Shown here: in pieces, positions 13,078 through 24,909 of the stretch | How positions within the stretch are numbered: position 1 is the first letter of the stretch | Layout of the letters: every line of letters starts with the position of its first letter | From: Calycina herbarum | Lineage: Eukaryota; Ascomycota; Leotiomycetes; Helotiales; Pezizellaceae | Length of the DNA: 64,000 bases | Assembly (NCBI GenBank): GCA_001414485.1 | Contig: LLEY01000079.1 | Location: 62,001 to 126,000, forward strand | Reading direction: 5' to 3' | Program-made: the position numbers and the translations under genes | Notes under the pieces: generated by a model | The model's database searches: none | What the model was told of the DNA's origin: nothing | Seen by the model: the letters and a program-made list of their open reading frames with translations, nothing else

Positions 13078-13214
13078 TATAATAGTAGTATATTAGATTA
13101 TCTATAAGAAGAGAAGAGTTCTCTAAGTAGAAAGGCTATTTAACTAAACTACATAGTATACGAACTAATTTCTGAAAAATAGCCGAACTTATTTACTAAA
13201 CTTGAATCTTAATA
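13078..13214 (-). repeat. 3' LTR of element B
   Basis: 137 bp, nearly identical to 18614-18750. It begins at TATAATAG after the ATTAC duplication. The internal polypurine tract follows on the right. The few differences between the two LTRs are transitions, so insertion may be recent or the two were equalised by gene conversion. Confidence 0.85.
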
Positions 13215-13239
13215 TAAGGTCCCTCCTCTTAAATATGTA

Positions 13240-16200
13240 TACTATTATAGAGCTCTTAGAAAGCTCGTAATCGTTCGTTCTTAGTAGGCTTAAGCTTTGT
13301 AGAGAATCTGCTCTCAAATGTACGAATAGAGTTAGTACTACTAATAACGTTTACTAAAGGTTCCTAAGTATTCTTATTATTGTTATATCTACGCTAGCGA
13401 ATAAGGTACTTAAAACCTCTATTCTGCCTTTGAGAATCTACTATCTTCTCTACTACTTAAAGAGATTGACTATCATCGCCTATAGTAACTAGTAGTAGTA
13501 GAGAGTTTTGTTACCTAGGCAACGGAGCACCAGCGGAGAGGCGTAATAAATTAGTATAGAAAACCAGGTAGATAGGCTATAACTCTACGGGTAAGTCGAG
13601 CTTATAAGAGTAGGAGTTAACAACTTAGAGTACTCGAAAAGAACTAATATACTTAGTATCAAACTTAGAAATAAGTCTTATAGACTTAATATTCCTCGTA
13701 CTTAGTATAACTAGATCACCGACGTAGTAAGCTAGTATAGGCGATTAGTTAGTATTAGCTGCCTCTTCTATAGTATCTCTTATAATAAGTAGGTTCGTTT
13801 ATAATAACTTTAAGATGTCCTCTATCTTTTAAGCAAACGTCCTCTCTATAAGAGCGTTTTAAGAGATAAGTATAAGTGATCGAGGTAGGCTGAAACTTAT
13901 ATAAGAGTAGTAGCTGTAATTTATAAAGAACGGGGACATGTTAGTTATAGTAGTAACTATGTTTTATAAAGTAAACTCTACTAATAGTAGGAACTATACC
14001 TAATCAGCTTAAGTAAAGGCGACATACTAGCGAAGGTATTTAGCTATAGATTTATTCGTAATTTCTGTTTAGCTGTCTATCTCTAGATAATAGGCCGTGG
14101 AAAGGTCTACTTAAATACGAAGTATATCGCAGACTACTCTCTAAAAGTCTAAGATAAACAAGGGTTCTTAATCAGAGACAAGCGTGTCTAACAAGCTATA
14201 GAGCTTCTATACCTCCTGTATAAATAAGCGAGCAAGGTCGACAGCAGTTATAGTAGAACGGCAAGAGATAATATAACAGTCCTTAGTAAGGTAGTCAGTT
14301 ATTACTATAATAGTGTTAAATCCCTCTACTTTCAAGATAGGCTCTATGAAATCCACTGATAAGTCTCTCTATTTTTAAAGTAGTATTAAGAGTAGTTTCA
14401 AAGTACCTTAGTAACGTAGCTAAGAATGCTTATTACGAAGGCAGCTTTCACACGCTTAGTAAAACTAGGCTATATCCTTATATAATCTAAGCTACTAATA
14501 GTATTAGGAGACTAACTTAAATAGCTTATTCTTACTAGGGTGTTCACTTTCGACTAAGTCGTAGGCTTTCTAAAGGAGCTATATACGAAGTTCTATATCT
14601 AAGACATAGAGCCTATTCTAGAAGTATAACCTATTATCGATAATAGTATACTTAGACAGCGCGACTTTCTTAGAATAGAGAGTACGATCCTCTCTACTTA
14701 TTTCCTTAGAAATCCTCTTCTAAAAAGGGTCTTCTTCGTATCTCTTCTCTAACATTCTAGCTAAAGCATAGTTATAAGATTTATCTTCATCCCCTAGTTC
14801 TAATTTAGGTTCTAACTTAGTAGATAGAGTAGATTCTAAGTTAGGCTCGAGTTCTTCGTCTTCTAATTCGCTATCGTTGTTAAGAGGTATAAGGCGAATA
14901 GTAGAGTCTAAATTTTAAGGTTTAAGGAGTAACTACTGCTGATATAAGATACGAGGGTTATTATCCCTCTTTAGAAGGTTCTAAGAGTAGCGTGTAAAGG
15001 AGTCTGACTTTCTGTTCTACTTTACTAAGACTAGTGTAATCTTAAAGTCGAATTCGGAAAGGAACTCACTTTATCGGACTTAGCGGCGAGTAAGTTACTT
15101 AGTAGTTATAAAGTACTTTAGGTTTAAGTAGTTAGTAATAACTATAATAAGGTACGCTATACCGACTAACTCTGAACGCTAGGACTTGAACAAACGTACT
15201 ATAGTAAGTAGTTCCTTATCGTAGATCTTATAGTTATACTTAGCTAGGTTAAAGACTTTTAATATAAAGGCTATAGAATATAAAACTCTATCGTAGTATT
15301 AGGATAATATCCTAGATAAGACGTAGTCAGAGGAGTTGTATTCTACGACAGCTTCTTTCTTAAAGTTAAAGTACTTTAATATTAGTATAGAGGTAAAAGC
15401 TTACTTAAGTACTTAGAACGTCTTCTTATAAACCTTAGACTAATCCTAGTATACGCCTTTCTTAGATAACAAGTTTAGTAGCTTTACTAGCTTTAAAAAA
15501 TTCTCAATAAAACGCTGGTAAAAGTTAGAAAAGCTAAGAAACGCTTAAAAGTCTTTAAGGTTAGCTAGAGTTTCCTAGTTCGTAATAGCTAAGATCTTCT
15601 TAGAGTCTATTTATACGCTACTAGTAGAGATGATTATACTAAGGTAGTTAACCTCTTAAACCTTAAACTAACATTTCTTAATATCTAAGTAAAAACCAGC
15701 TACTTTAAGAGCCTTAAACACCTGCTTAATATACTTCTAGTACGAATCTAGGTTATCTAAATAGATAAGTATATCATCGATATAAGTAGTATAGAAGATA
15801 TCTAAGAACAGGCGAAGAACCTTATTAATTCTAGTCTACTACGTTACTAGCGCGTTTGAAAAGCTGAATAGTATAACTAGAGACTTAAAAAGACTATAGC
15901 GAGTATTAAAAGCAGTAAGCTACTTATCTCTCTTATAAATTCAAATATAATTAAAGGCTATAATAACATCTACCTTAGTATAGTACTTAGCTTTACTAAG
16001 CCTCTAGAGTATCTCCTAGATTCGAGATATTAGGTATTAGTTCTTAATCGTTATATTATTTAAGGCTTAGTAGTCGACACAAAAACATAGGCCTCTACCT
16101 AGCTTCTTTATAAACAGGACTAAGGAGGCTGCTAAGGATTTACTTACTTAAATAAATCCTTTTTAAAGTTACTCGTCTAAATATTTCCGTAAGACCTCTA

Positions 16201-17300
16201 GCTCTAGAACAGACATATTATATAGTAGTTCGTAAGAAGAGGAAGAACTAGGCTTTAGATCGATCTTTAAGTTATAATCCTAGTAAGGTAGAAGTATATC
16301 TGCTTCCTAGCAGTTAAATAGTCGAGACGACCACTTCTTTAAATAAGAGAGAAGTAATATTTTAGAGTTAACCTACTTCCTAAGGTTCTCGTATTTTATA
16401 AGTACCTTCTAGATATCGTCTAAAGAGGCTCTACGAAGGTAAAGTTCAGCGGCTGTTAGCTACTAATCGTTCTCACCTTCTATTAGATCCCTCTCTATAT
16501 AGTATAAACTCTGAAGGTCTTTAGAGAGTTAGCCGAGTTTCTTAAGTTGTTTATTAATCTTAAAAACAGAGAGCGAGAAAACCTCTATACTATAGATAAG
16601 GACTAACTAGTAAAAGGCAGCGGCGCTAACCTTCCGAGGTCTTAGAACGTAGAAGGAGTCGTGTTTTATATATCGAACTTATACTAAGTCTAGTCGTTTT
16701 AGTATACAGTGTCCTCTATAATATCTTAAATTAAAGGTAATCTTATAACTTACCTAATTAATAAAAGAGTTATATAAGATAAGCTAAGAATATCCAACGA
16801 TAATATTATAGAAGGCGATTTTAGTAACATAGAAGCGCTGATCTCGCTCTATATACTTTCTAATAATTATATTCAAAATCACTATATAAGTTACGTCCCT
16901 AGCTGTAGAAGGTCTTCTGTCGATAATATAGAGTCGTTAAGGTTAAGTAAGAAGAGTTAAAGTAAACCCGGTTTTTTATATATAATCGAAATTAATAAAG
17001 TACTAAGCTAAGGCCCTAGAGTTAAGTATAAAGTATATAAGAGAGGATGTCCGTTTATTCGTATTCCTATATTATACTATCTTATAAGAGACTTCTATTA
17101 TACTTTGTTACCTTTCCTCTGAGGATGATATCCTTAGTAGCTTCTTCTAAACACGTCTCTAACGGCGACTTTCGTTAAAGACTAAGCTTTTCCCGCCTCC
17201 TTCGTAGCTTTAACAGCTTCCCGAGCTTTAAGTTTTAAGCAGCCAGTGATACCGATACTATGATCAGGGCTATTACAATAGTAGCAGAGGCTATATACAA
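13240..17300 (-). pseudogene. Element B pol (protease, RT, RNase H, integrase)
   Basis: The minus-strand frame contains the gypsy reverse transcriptase box with an intact YIDD catalytic motif near 15770 and the 'FCVDY' motif near 16080. The RNase H region is near 15050-15450 and integrase near 13900-14650. Occasional TAA/TAG occur at Gln-like positions. The product would copy and integrate the element in the nucleus after reverse transcription in cytoplasmic particles. As read, the frame is interrupted, so it is scored as a pseudogene. Confidence 0.65.
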
Positions 17301-17301
17301 C

Positions 17302-18613
17302 CTAGTAGGCTTTACAAGCCTTCTTCTCCTTATCAGTCTTCGCACGGCGCTTCTCTTCTATATCTTTCTTTGTCTAAATCAGCTTACTAGCTACCTTTAG
17401 TATATCGAGTTCTATAGAGTTATCGTAAGTAGAGGTAGCAGGAGTAACAAGTGTTAAGACAACGTAAGAGGTAAAGTCTAAAGGCGTAGGTTTAGTAGGC
17501 TTAGCTTTTATAAAGTACTCGCTAAAGATCTTCTAACAGTTCTAGTCTTACTCCTAGATAAGATTAACTAGGTTGTAAAGAGACATGTTATCTCTATAGC
17601 AACCGCTAGAAAGGACTTAGATATAAATTCGTCTATCTATATTCTATATTAAAAGGTTAATAACTAGAAAGCCCTCGTTTCTTAAAGTAGAAGCTAGTAC
17701 TAAGAATAAACTTAAAAACTACTTAGTAGAGCAGAGTCCTTAAGTTTCCTTCTTAAGTAACTACTAACTATCTAACTAGCTATAAATATTACTAAACGTT
17801 TAGCGTAGAACGTCTAATATACTATTAACCGATTATAGAGTAGGTTTAAAAGAGCCGTTGTCGTTAATATACGGGTTAATATATTTCTAAGTATTACTCT
17901 CTAAAGTGCTTAAAACATAAGCTATCCTACTTCGCTTAGTAGCCTACTAATCCGTATTCTCAGCTAATTTCAACCTTAAGTCGATAATATAGATATAGAG
18001 TTTAGTAGTAGAGTGTTAAACGCTGCTAAACCGTTGAGAATCTACGAAAGATTAAGACTAGAGTGCTAAGAGAGGAGGTAGAGGTAGAGGAAATACTTAA
18101 GTTACTAGTTAAGTAGATACTAAGTGAATCAATAGTAGAGGAGAAGGGGGTTAGGCTTGAGTTTAGACAGCTTAAGCTTAAGCTTAAGCTCGAGCTTAAT
18201 TAAGTTACGCTTATACAACCTGAAGTTAACCTCGTAAATCAGCAGTTATCCTCTACTTGTTTTCAAGGTCTGTTTCCGTCTCTTTCTCGCTATGTTAGAC
18301 TATGTAGTATTAGCTCTCGAGTGCGCTATACTTAGTTAAGAGATCTTAAAGAGCGTTTCAGACACTTTCTACATCGTCTGATATAGTACTAGGGTTTTTG
18401 ATAAATTCCCTAAGTTCTTCAAGCGTGTAAGCTCTTATAGATTCAGAGGAGAATAGAGTATTATAAGAAGGTAAAGTAAATAGACTTTAAAGGTTAGAAA
18501 GACCTATACTTACTATACTCGCCTATTCTTCAAAGCTGTTATTATCGTTTATACTTATCTTATAATACAATAGTAATACCTATCGTATAACGTAAAGATA
18601 AAGGTAGATAATA
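17302..18613 (-). pseudogene. Element B gag
   Basis: The minus-strand region between the 5' LTR and the Cys/His knuckle near 17262-17302 should be the particle protein gag. It contains RIP-type stops. Apart from the knuckle and its Lys-rich approach I recognise no specific motif. A short AGCTTAAGCTTAAGCTTAAG run near 18170-18190 is a small local repeat. Confidence 0.5.
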
Positions 18614-18750
18614 TATAATAGTAGTATATTAAATTATCTATAAGAAGAGAAGAGTTCTCTAAGTAGAAAGGCTATTTAACTAAACTACATAGTATACGAA
18701 CTAATTTCTAAAAAATAGCCGAACTTATTTACTAAACTTGAATCTTAACA
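18614..18750 (-). repeat. 5' LTR of element B
   Basis: 137 bp matching 13078-13214. It ends TTAACA immediately before the ATTAC duplication (18751-18755). Equal length and near identity with the left copy define the element limits. Confidence 0.85.
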
Positions 18751-18933
18751 ATTACGTTATATAACCACACGTGACTTCTAATAGTCTTATAATAGTAAGA
18801 TTCTAAAACTCTTAAATATCTTCTATATTACTAATTTCCTCTTATACTATCTTCTATTCCTAGATATTATATCTTATTCTATTAAAGTATTATCTAGACT
18901 ACTTACTATATAACTATAATTCGTAATACTATA

Positions 18934-21900
18934 TCTATTTCTATACTTCTTTAAGCTTTTATATAATTATATTAGCTTTCTAAATTAATAAACGTAGTAT
19001 AGCTTTATTTAAGAGTTTATACTAGATATCTAGAGACTTAGTATAATATCTATATTTAAGAAAGAAGAAGCTTACTTTCGTAGCTAATACGATTTAATTA
19101 TTAATTACTAATTTAGTAAATAGTAGTAGCTCTTCTTAGTTATCTTAAGTATAATCTATAAATATTTATAGATAGGTTTCTACTATTTAGTTTATTTATT
19201 CTATAGATCTGTTTATTTCTAGGTAAAAAGTAGTAGAAAGCTTTTATATAAATTCTAAGAGAGAGTATACTTTTATTTAAAAATAACTTATAAACTATGT
19301 TTCTTAATTAAATACTATTACTTTTAGTAGAAGGTTTAAACAAACTATCTAGTAACTATTTTAGATATAATATCTTTAAGACTATTATAGATTATTTCTT
19401 TTTCTAGTCTATTTATAATTATAATTATATTTATATATTTATTACTTTCTAAGAGCTTAATTATAAAGTCTATTAAAATCTTACTCTAGATTCCGTTTAG
19501 AACTAGTAGAGACTTTAGGAATCCTTATTATATATCTCTCTAAGCCTTATTTCTTTTATAAGTATTATAGTTTTATATAAACCTTTAGACGTCTTATAAT
19601 ATCTAAGACTAGAAGTATTATTATAAGAGGATCTAGGCTATGTATTCTCGTCTAAGATAACTATAGAGCTTTGAATTATATATAGACTAGATTATCTTTA
19701 TATAGAGTTCTTGTCACGAGAAATAAGGTTATATAACGCCCTTTTTTCCCTGTGTATATAGCAGAGTTTTCACCTTTAAATACAAGGCTTCTTAGAGCGT
19801 TTTCCACCCGATTTTGTACGTGACAGTTATAAGCCCGGTCTAGCACCTACAATCACTATAACATATCCACTGCACGATAATCAACATTGCTCCGTATAAG
19901 GAAAACGCTTCTCCGCTGTCGGTCAGCGTAATCAACCCCCCTCCTCGATGCTCACTCTCGACGAGCACTCGGAAGCCCAGCTACGAAGCTGGCACACCTT
20001 AATTCAGCAGCTCACTCTCTCGAAGAGCTCGCACAAAGCCCTACAGCGTGTAGGCAGACAATAAGCCCAGCTACGAAGCTGGCCACCGCCACTCTAAGGG
20101 GTGCCTCCTCAAACCGGAAGCCGCGCTGGCTCACCCTAAGGGGTGCTCGAATACATTCGAATTCGGAAGTCCAGTACTCTACAAAGCTGGCAGTACAAGA
20201 ACTGGCTACGAGCCACCACCTCTACGAACGCCACCCACTGTCCTCACTAAAAGCCAGAGCCAGAGCCAGAGTTGCCAGACGCCAGAGTATAAGGGAGGAA
20301 GTCGGACAGGATCTAGAAGTGGGAACTTACTCTTGAGAATGCTACGGAATCGCCGTTAGTGAGTCTAAGCAATCTGCGTAGCTCCGCGGGATTCTCTCTA
20401 GCAGGAATAGGGGGCGATATAGTCAAGGGGTTCTTTTACAATCTAGCCTATTGTTATAGGCCTAGGAAGTTGTCTCTTTCCTAGACCTAAGGGGTGTGTC
20501 ACGAGAAATAGAGTCATATAACACCCCATTTTCCCTGTATATATAGCAGAGTTTTCACCTTCAAATACAAGGCTCCTTAGAGCGTTTTCCACCCGATTTT
20601 ATACGTGACAGTTCTTTATTATTTAAAACCTATAACTAGTCCTAGAACTTTAGCTTTTCTTTGTTTATAAGAGTGTATTTAGACGTTAATACTTTAAGTT
20701 TTAAGCTAGTAAAGAACGTTCTTCTACCTTATTATATAGTGTCTTCTATTATTTAAAGGTTAGCGTCTACTTCTTTAGCTATTATCTAGAGTTCTTAAAG
20801 AGTTCTTTCGTTATCTAAGAGTATTTGTTATATCTATACTAGTTCTTATGTCTATACTAGGTTTACTTTTATAATCTCTAGAGTCTATTATTTTTCGTTT
20901 ATAAAGTTAAGAAGTTAGTTTATATAGTAATTAATTCGTTTATCTATAGTATTATCTAGTATATCTTACTCTTATTATAAAAGAGTATTTACTTAAATAT
21001 TATCTTTCTCTTTAATATATATAATTATAAAGTTATACTTTAAGAGAGCTAGAGACTATTATATTTATTATTTTATAAGCTTTTATACTATTATAAAGTA
21101 CTTAAGGTTCTTATAGTCTATTTAAATCTTAAAGCTATTTACGTTTTATAACTTAAGATTCTAAGTTTTTAAGTATTATATAATAGCTAGTATCTTCTTA
21201 TTATAGATTTTATAGTTATATTTAGTAGATAAGTTCTTCTTTAAAAAGAAGATATAGAGTTATAAGTCCTTTATTATTATATTATATAAGCGCGCTACTA
21301 ATATACTAGCTAGAAGAGTCTGTTTCTATAATCGTTTATCTTTTATAATCGAATTATATAAGAGCTAGAGCTATAATAAATATATACTTTAGTTATTTAA
21401 AAACGTCTTAATATTCGTTCGTTTATATAAACGTATATTCCTTATAAGCAAGTTCTATAAAAGATATTATAATATTAGAATAGTCTTTAATAAAGTTTTA
21501 GTAGAAGTTTATAAAGCTAAGAAAGCTTTATATAGTCTTAACTATTATAAGTACTTCTTAGTTAATAATTACCTTTATCTTTTCTAGATCTATTTCTACT
21601 TCTAAGTTAATATTAAGAATAAACCCTAGATACTTTATATATATAACTAAGAATTTATATTTATTAATATTAAGAAAGAGTTCTATGTTTTTAAGCTTCT
21701 TTAGAATAAGTTTAACTTATTCTTTATATTCTTTAAGAGTTCTATCTATAAAGATTAGAATATCGTCTATATAAGTAGAGTAGAAGTTATCTAGGTATTT
21801 CTATAGTATCTAGTTAATATATCTTTAGAATATACTTAGTACGTTTATAAGTCTAAAAGAGGTAACTATCTATTTATATAATCTATATCTTATATAAAAA

Positions 21901-22231
21901 GCTATCTTTTATTTATCTTCTTTTATAATCTAGATTTAGTAAAAAGCTTAGCTTATATTAAGTTTTATATACTATTTTACCTTCCTAGCTTATTATAAGA
22001 TTTTATAGATTAGAGGAAGTAGATACTAGTTCTTTTATATAACTTTATTTAAAGTATAGTAATTAATATAGAACTATAGACCTTTTCTTAGTTTTTATAT
22101 AAAGAGTATAAGAGTAGTAGTAAGAGAGTTACTAACTCGAATCTAGCCTTTGTCTATATACTCTATAAGCGTTCTTTAGAGAATAAGAAGTTTATTATAA
22201 GATATATTATAAAGTAGCTCTTAAAAGACTA
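18934..22231 (-). mobile_element. Ty3/gypsy element F, RT to integrase relic (proximal part)
   Basis: Minus-strand gypsy pol. A degenerate 'LFVKK..GSLRFC' type motif lies near 22040-22110, followed by reverse transcriptase 'YIDDILIFIDRT' near 21770, RNase H toward 20900, and integrase near 18990-19650 with a recognisable 'FYLEINRSIEQINQIVETYL'. It is a different family from A (different RT sequence). TRIM D (19712-20610) interrupts it. The frame continues at 348-1 beyond element A. The upstream gag, protease and 5' LTR are absent: the sequence stops at the TA of pogo3. Confidence 0.75.
19712..20610 (+). mobile_element. TRIM D: 899-bp miniature LTR retroelement, not RIP-mutated
   Basis: Two 114-bp LTRs (19712-19825, 20497-20610) with perfect ends TGTCACG...CGTGACA, and a GTTCT duplication on both sides (19707-19711, 20611-20615). 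The 671-bp internal part has no reading frame of note. It carries a repeated hairpin CCAGCTACGAAGCTGG (near 19978 and 20066) and a GCCAGA repeat near 20260. An AAGGGG tract precedes the right LTR, suggesting plus orientation. A TATATAGCAGAG motif in each LTR may be the promoter. CpA and TpG are abundant, in sharp contrast to the flanks. Confidence 0.9.
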
Positions 22232-24091
22232 ACGTAGTTTATTAGAACCTGGCGTATATTAGAACCTAGCGTACTTTTCCTATCTTCTCTACTTTATTAT
22301 TTTAACACGCGTTATCTTAATAACTACTAATAGAAATTCAAACTTAAGAAGCTCGAATTATCTTAGCTATCGAGGCTATCCGATTATCTAAAAAGCTTAG
22401 TCGTTAGGCTACTATAAAAATCTACAAAGTCTCTAAAACTAGCCTTCGCCGTAGAATAAACAGCTAACTTCCTCTCCTAGAACGACGGCCAGCAAATATT
22501 AAATTAACTTAACTCGAGGAGGAAGTAATTCTTTAGAATATACTTAACTTAGATTCTAGAGGGTTTGTACCCCGGCTAGCTAGTATAGAAGATATAGTAA
22601 ATTATATCCTCGAATCGCGAGAAGGGAAACGCGTTAGTAAGCTTTAGGTATATCGATTTATATAACGATAACCAGGGTTAAAGACGCGTTTTAATCGCGT
22701 TTACGACTTCTAAAGAGCCTTATACGAAGATCCTAACCTAATTAGCGCGTAGTTCCGACTTGTATAAAATATAAGAGTGAAATATAGCGTTTTAGATTGC
22801 GATTTCTATAACTTCGACGAAACAGGCTTTATAATAGGTATGATTTGCCCTATAATAGTTGTTACACGTATAGATCGACGTAGTAGAGGTAAGGCAGTTT
22901 AGCTAGGCAATCGGGAATAGGCTATAGCAATTGCTTATATTAATAGCGAGGGTTAGAATATCTCTCTATTTTTAGTCGTCTAAGAGAAGAATTATCTTAC
23001 GAATTAGTATATAGACGGCGGCCTCTTATACGACTAGGTTATTAAACCGATAAGTAATAGATAGATAAATAACGAGACGGGTCTAGAATAGCTGAAACAC
23101 TTCGATAAATATACTACTAGTTATACAAAGAGTCTATATCGAATACTAGTATTAGATAGATATAAGAGTTATAAATCGGCCGAATTTCAAGAGTATTACA
23201 AAGTATATAATATTATAACTCTTAGACTACCTCTCTACTTATCCTATATAACCTAACTACTTGATATTAGATACTTTAGTATATTAAAGCAGGCGTATAG
23301 TCGGTAGATTAAGACGTTTATTAAAGCCTATATTAACTATATTACGAAGGTAGAGTTCTTTTTAGCTTTTATAGTAGTATATAAAGAATTAATAACAGTC
23401 TAGAACGCTTAAGCTGGATTCCGTAGAGCTGGCCTAGTACCTTTTAACTCGTAAGTAGTACTTTTAAAGCTTGATATAAGGTTATAGACTCTAACTCTCC
23501 TAAGACCCTCTACTGCTAATTCTAATACTTAGATCTTCTAGACTCTCTTAAACCCTACTAAAGCGCTCTTATAATCGACTCTTGTTTAGAAACGGATTAC
23601 CTGTTACTAGGGGAGCTCGCCGACTCTACTATTTAAGACAGTTACTATATTAGCAAAAGATATAGAGCGAATAGCTTATGAGATAACCTTATTATCTACT
23701 GAAGTACGTACTCTTCGAGCAGCGAATAAAGTCTTAAGCAAACGCCGTAGAGCTAAAAAGACTCGTGTATATTAAGAGAGAGCACTTATAGTAGAGGATG
23801 TCTAAGATCTTTTAACTTAAAAGGACGTTAACGAGCAAGTACGACGCGACTTACGTATAGAGAGAGGTAATAAGAAGAAGAGGCAATCGTCTAGACAGCG
23901 TTATAGTACTTATAGAAAAGCTAGTTATAATATACGAACTTGTTAAATAGATGTAGATATGTCTGATTCTTCAGATTCTAAGTAGTTATAGTTAATTTAA
24001 TATATTATAGTTAATTTATTAATATTCAAAGTTAAATACTAAGGAAAAGTACGCCAGGTTCTGATATACGCTAGGTTCTAATAAACTACGT
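22232..24091 (+). mobile_element. Fot1/pogo-type DNA transposon, copy 3 (dead)
   Basis: A 1860-bp element, TA on both sides (22230-22231, 24092-24093). The terminal repeats start ACGTAGTTTATTAGAACC and hold two TTAGAACCTGGCGTA motifs 17 bp apart. The transposase relic runs from about 22330 with helix-turn-helix, 'DFYNFDETGF' near 22805, 'LVLDRYKSY' near 23145 and a third-Asp motif 'LLDIRYF' near 23260, which keeps the Asp. A C-terminal knuckle is degraded. It resembles copy 2. RIP stops are present but fewer than in copy 1. Its left flank is minus-strand gypsy F and its right flank plus-strand gypsy E. Confidence 0.88.
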
Positions 24092-24093
24092 TA

Positions 24094-24909
24094 GATAAAA
24101 TCTAAAATATATATAAAAGTTATAACTAGTATATAAAAGGGAAATTATAGGTTCCTAGCTTATATATAAAAGAATTTATATAAGAATACTATACTACGCC
24201 TACTTATAGTTACTAAGGAATTCGTAGAACTCTTTAGAGAATAAGATAATACTACTATATTAATTAATTATCTACGATAGTTAAGGAAGTAATAGTAGAA
24301 TATAATATCTATACTAGGAATAAGGCTTCTTACTATACTCCTTATAGACAGATAAACACTACTCTAATACTATAAGTACCTTAGAAATTAATATTTATAG
24401 ATTTTATTATTAAATTACTAAAATCTAAAGATCTAATAATAAGAGTTAAGTATAATATAATCCTAGTTATTATAGAATAACTTATAAAGTATATAATTCT
24501 AATAGCTTATATAGAGTTAAGTATAGCTAAGGAATTAGTATTTATATTCCTTAGAGAAGTAGTTTTAAGATATAGACTACTTAAAGAAATACTCTTAAAT
24601 AGAGATAAGCTCTTTATCTTAAAATTTTAGATTACTTTTATAAAATAATTAAGTATAAAAAGAAAGCTTTTTATAGCTTTTTACTTTTAAATAAATAGAG
24701 GAAATAAACAGATAAATTAAGTAATTAAAATATACCTTTATTATTATATAAACTACTAGTAAGATAACTAGGTAGAACTAGTACTCTTAGTATAGTTTAC
24801 CTATAATAGTTTAGTAATAAAAACAACACTTATTATACTATTCTATACTAACTTTAGATATAAATTATTAATATACTAAGAACTACTATCTATAACTATT
24901 AATAATTAA
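24094..24909 (+). pseudogene. Element E integrase
   Basis: The plus strand reads as a gypsy integrase core. 'IFIDFIIKLLKS' near 24390 corresponds to the 'DFI..LP.S' motif. 'DKLFILKFQITFIKQLSIK' near 24600 corresponds to the 'SDRDxxFTSxFW' region, and 'YYINYQQDNQVELV' follows near 24750 once TAA/TAG are read as Gln. DNA joining would need the DDE residues, several of which are lost. It stops at the ATTAA duplication where H inserted. Confidence 0.65.

Larger units (their letters stand above)
13078..18750 (-). mobile_element. Ty3/gypsy element B, full length, short LTRs
   Basis: A 5673-bp minus-strand element with 137-bp LTRs (13078-13214, 18614-18750) and the ATTAC duplication. LTR ends on the minus strand are TGTTAAG...CTATTATA. 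A purine-rich polypurine tract lies just inside the left LTR (13215-13240). Order on the minus strand: gag, a Cys/His knuckle 'CYYCNSPDHSIG' near 17290, protease region, and reverse transcriptase with 'LFIKKLGRGLCFCVDY' near 16100 and 'YIDDILIYLDNLDSY' near 15770. RNase H and integrase follow. RIP stops are present but far fewer than in A, and key catalytic residues survive. It is younger than its host LTR. Confidence 0.88.
354..18928 (-). mobile_element. Ty3/gypsy element A (chromovirus-like), nested and RIP-mutated
   Basis: A full-length minus-strand LTR retrotransposon whose span is stretched by later insertions. Its two LTRs are at 354-2682 (3' LTR) and 12803-18928 (5' LTR), each interrupted. 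The element is bounded by a perfect 5-bp duplication CTATA (349-353 and 18929-18933). Gag lies next to the 5' LTR, followed by reverse transcriptase, RNase H, integrase and a C-terminal chromodomain toward 2683. Guests: pogo1 (675-2535), pogo2 (3944-5802), a C-type solo LTR (6912-7185), a Fot-like fragment (about 9265-10036), a solo LTR of its own family (10703-11992) and element B (13078-18750). All coding frames are full of stops. It is dead as an autonomous element. Confidence 0.85.
12803..18928 (-). repeat. 5' LTR of element A, split by element B
   Basis: LTR pieces 12803-13077 and 18756-18928 join across element B, which duplicated ATTAC (13073-13077, 18751-18755). The 5' LTR ends in TTATTATA on the minus strand, directly followed by gag. 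Its outer end is at 18928, next to the CTATA duplication. A short 'cgcttatat' direct repeat near 13030-13060 is the counterpart of the variable short-repeat segment in the other LTR copies. Confidence 0.85.
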
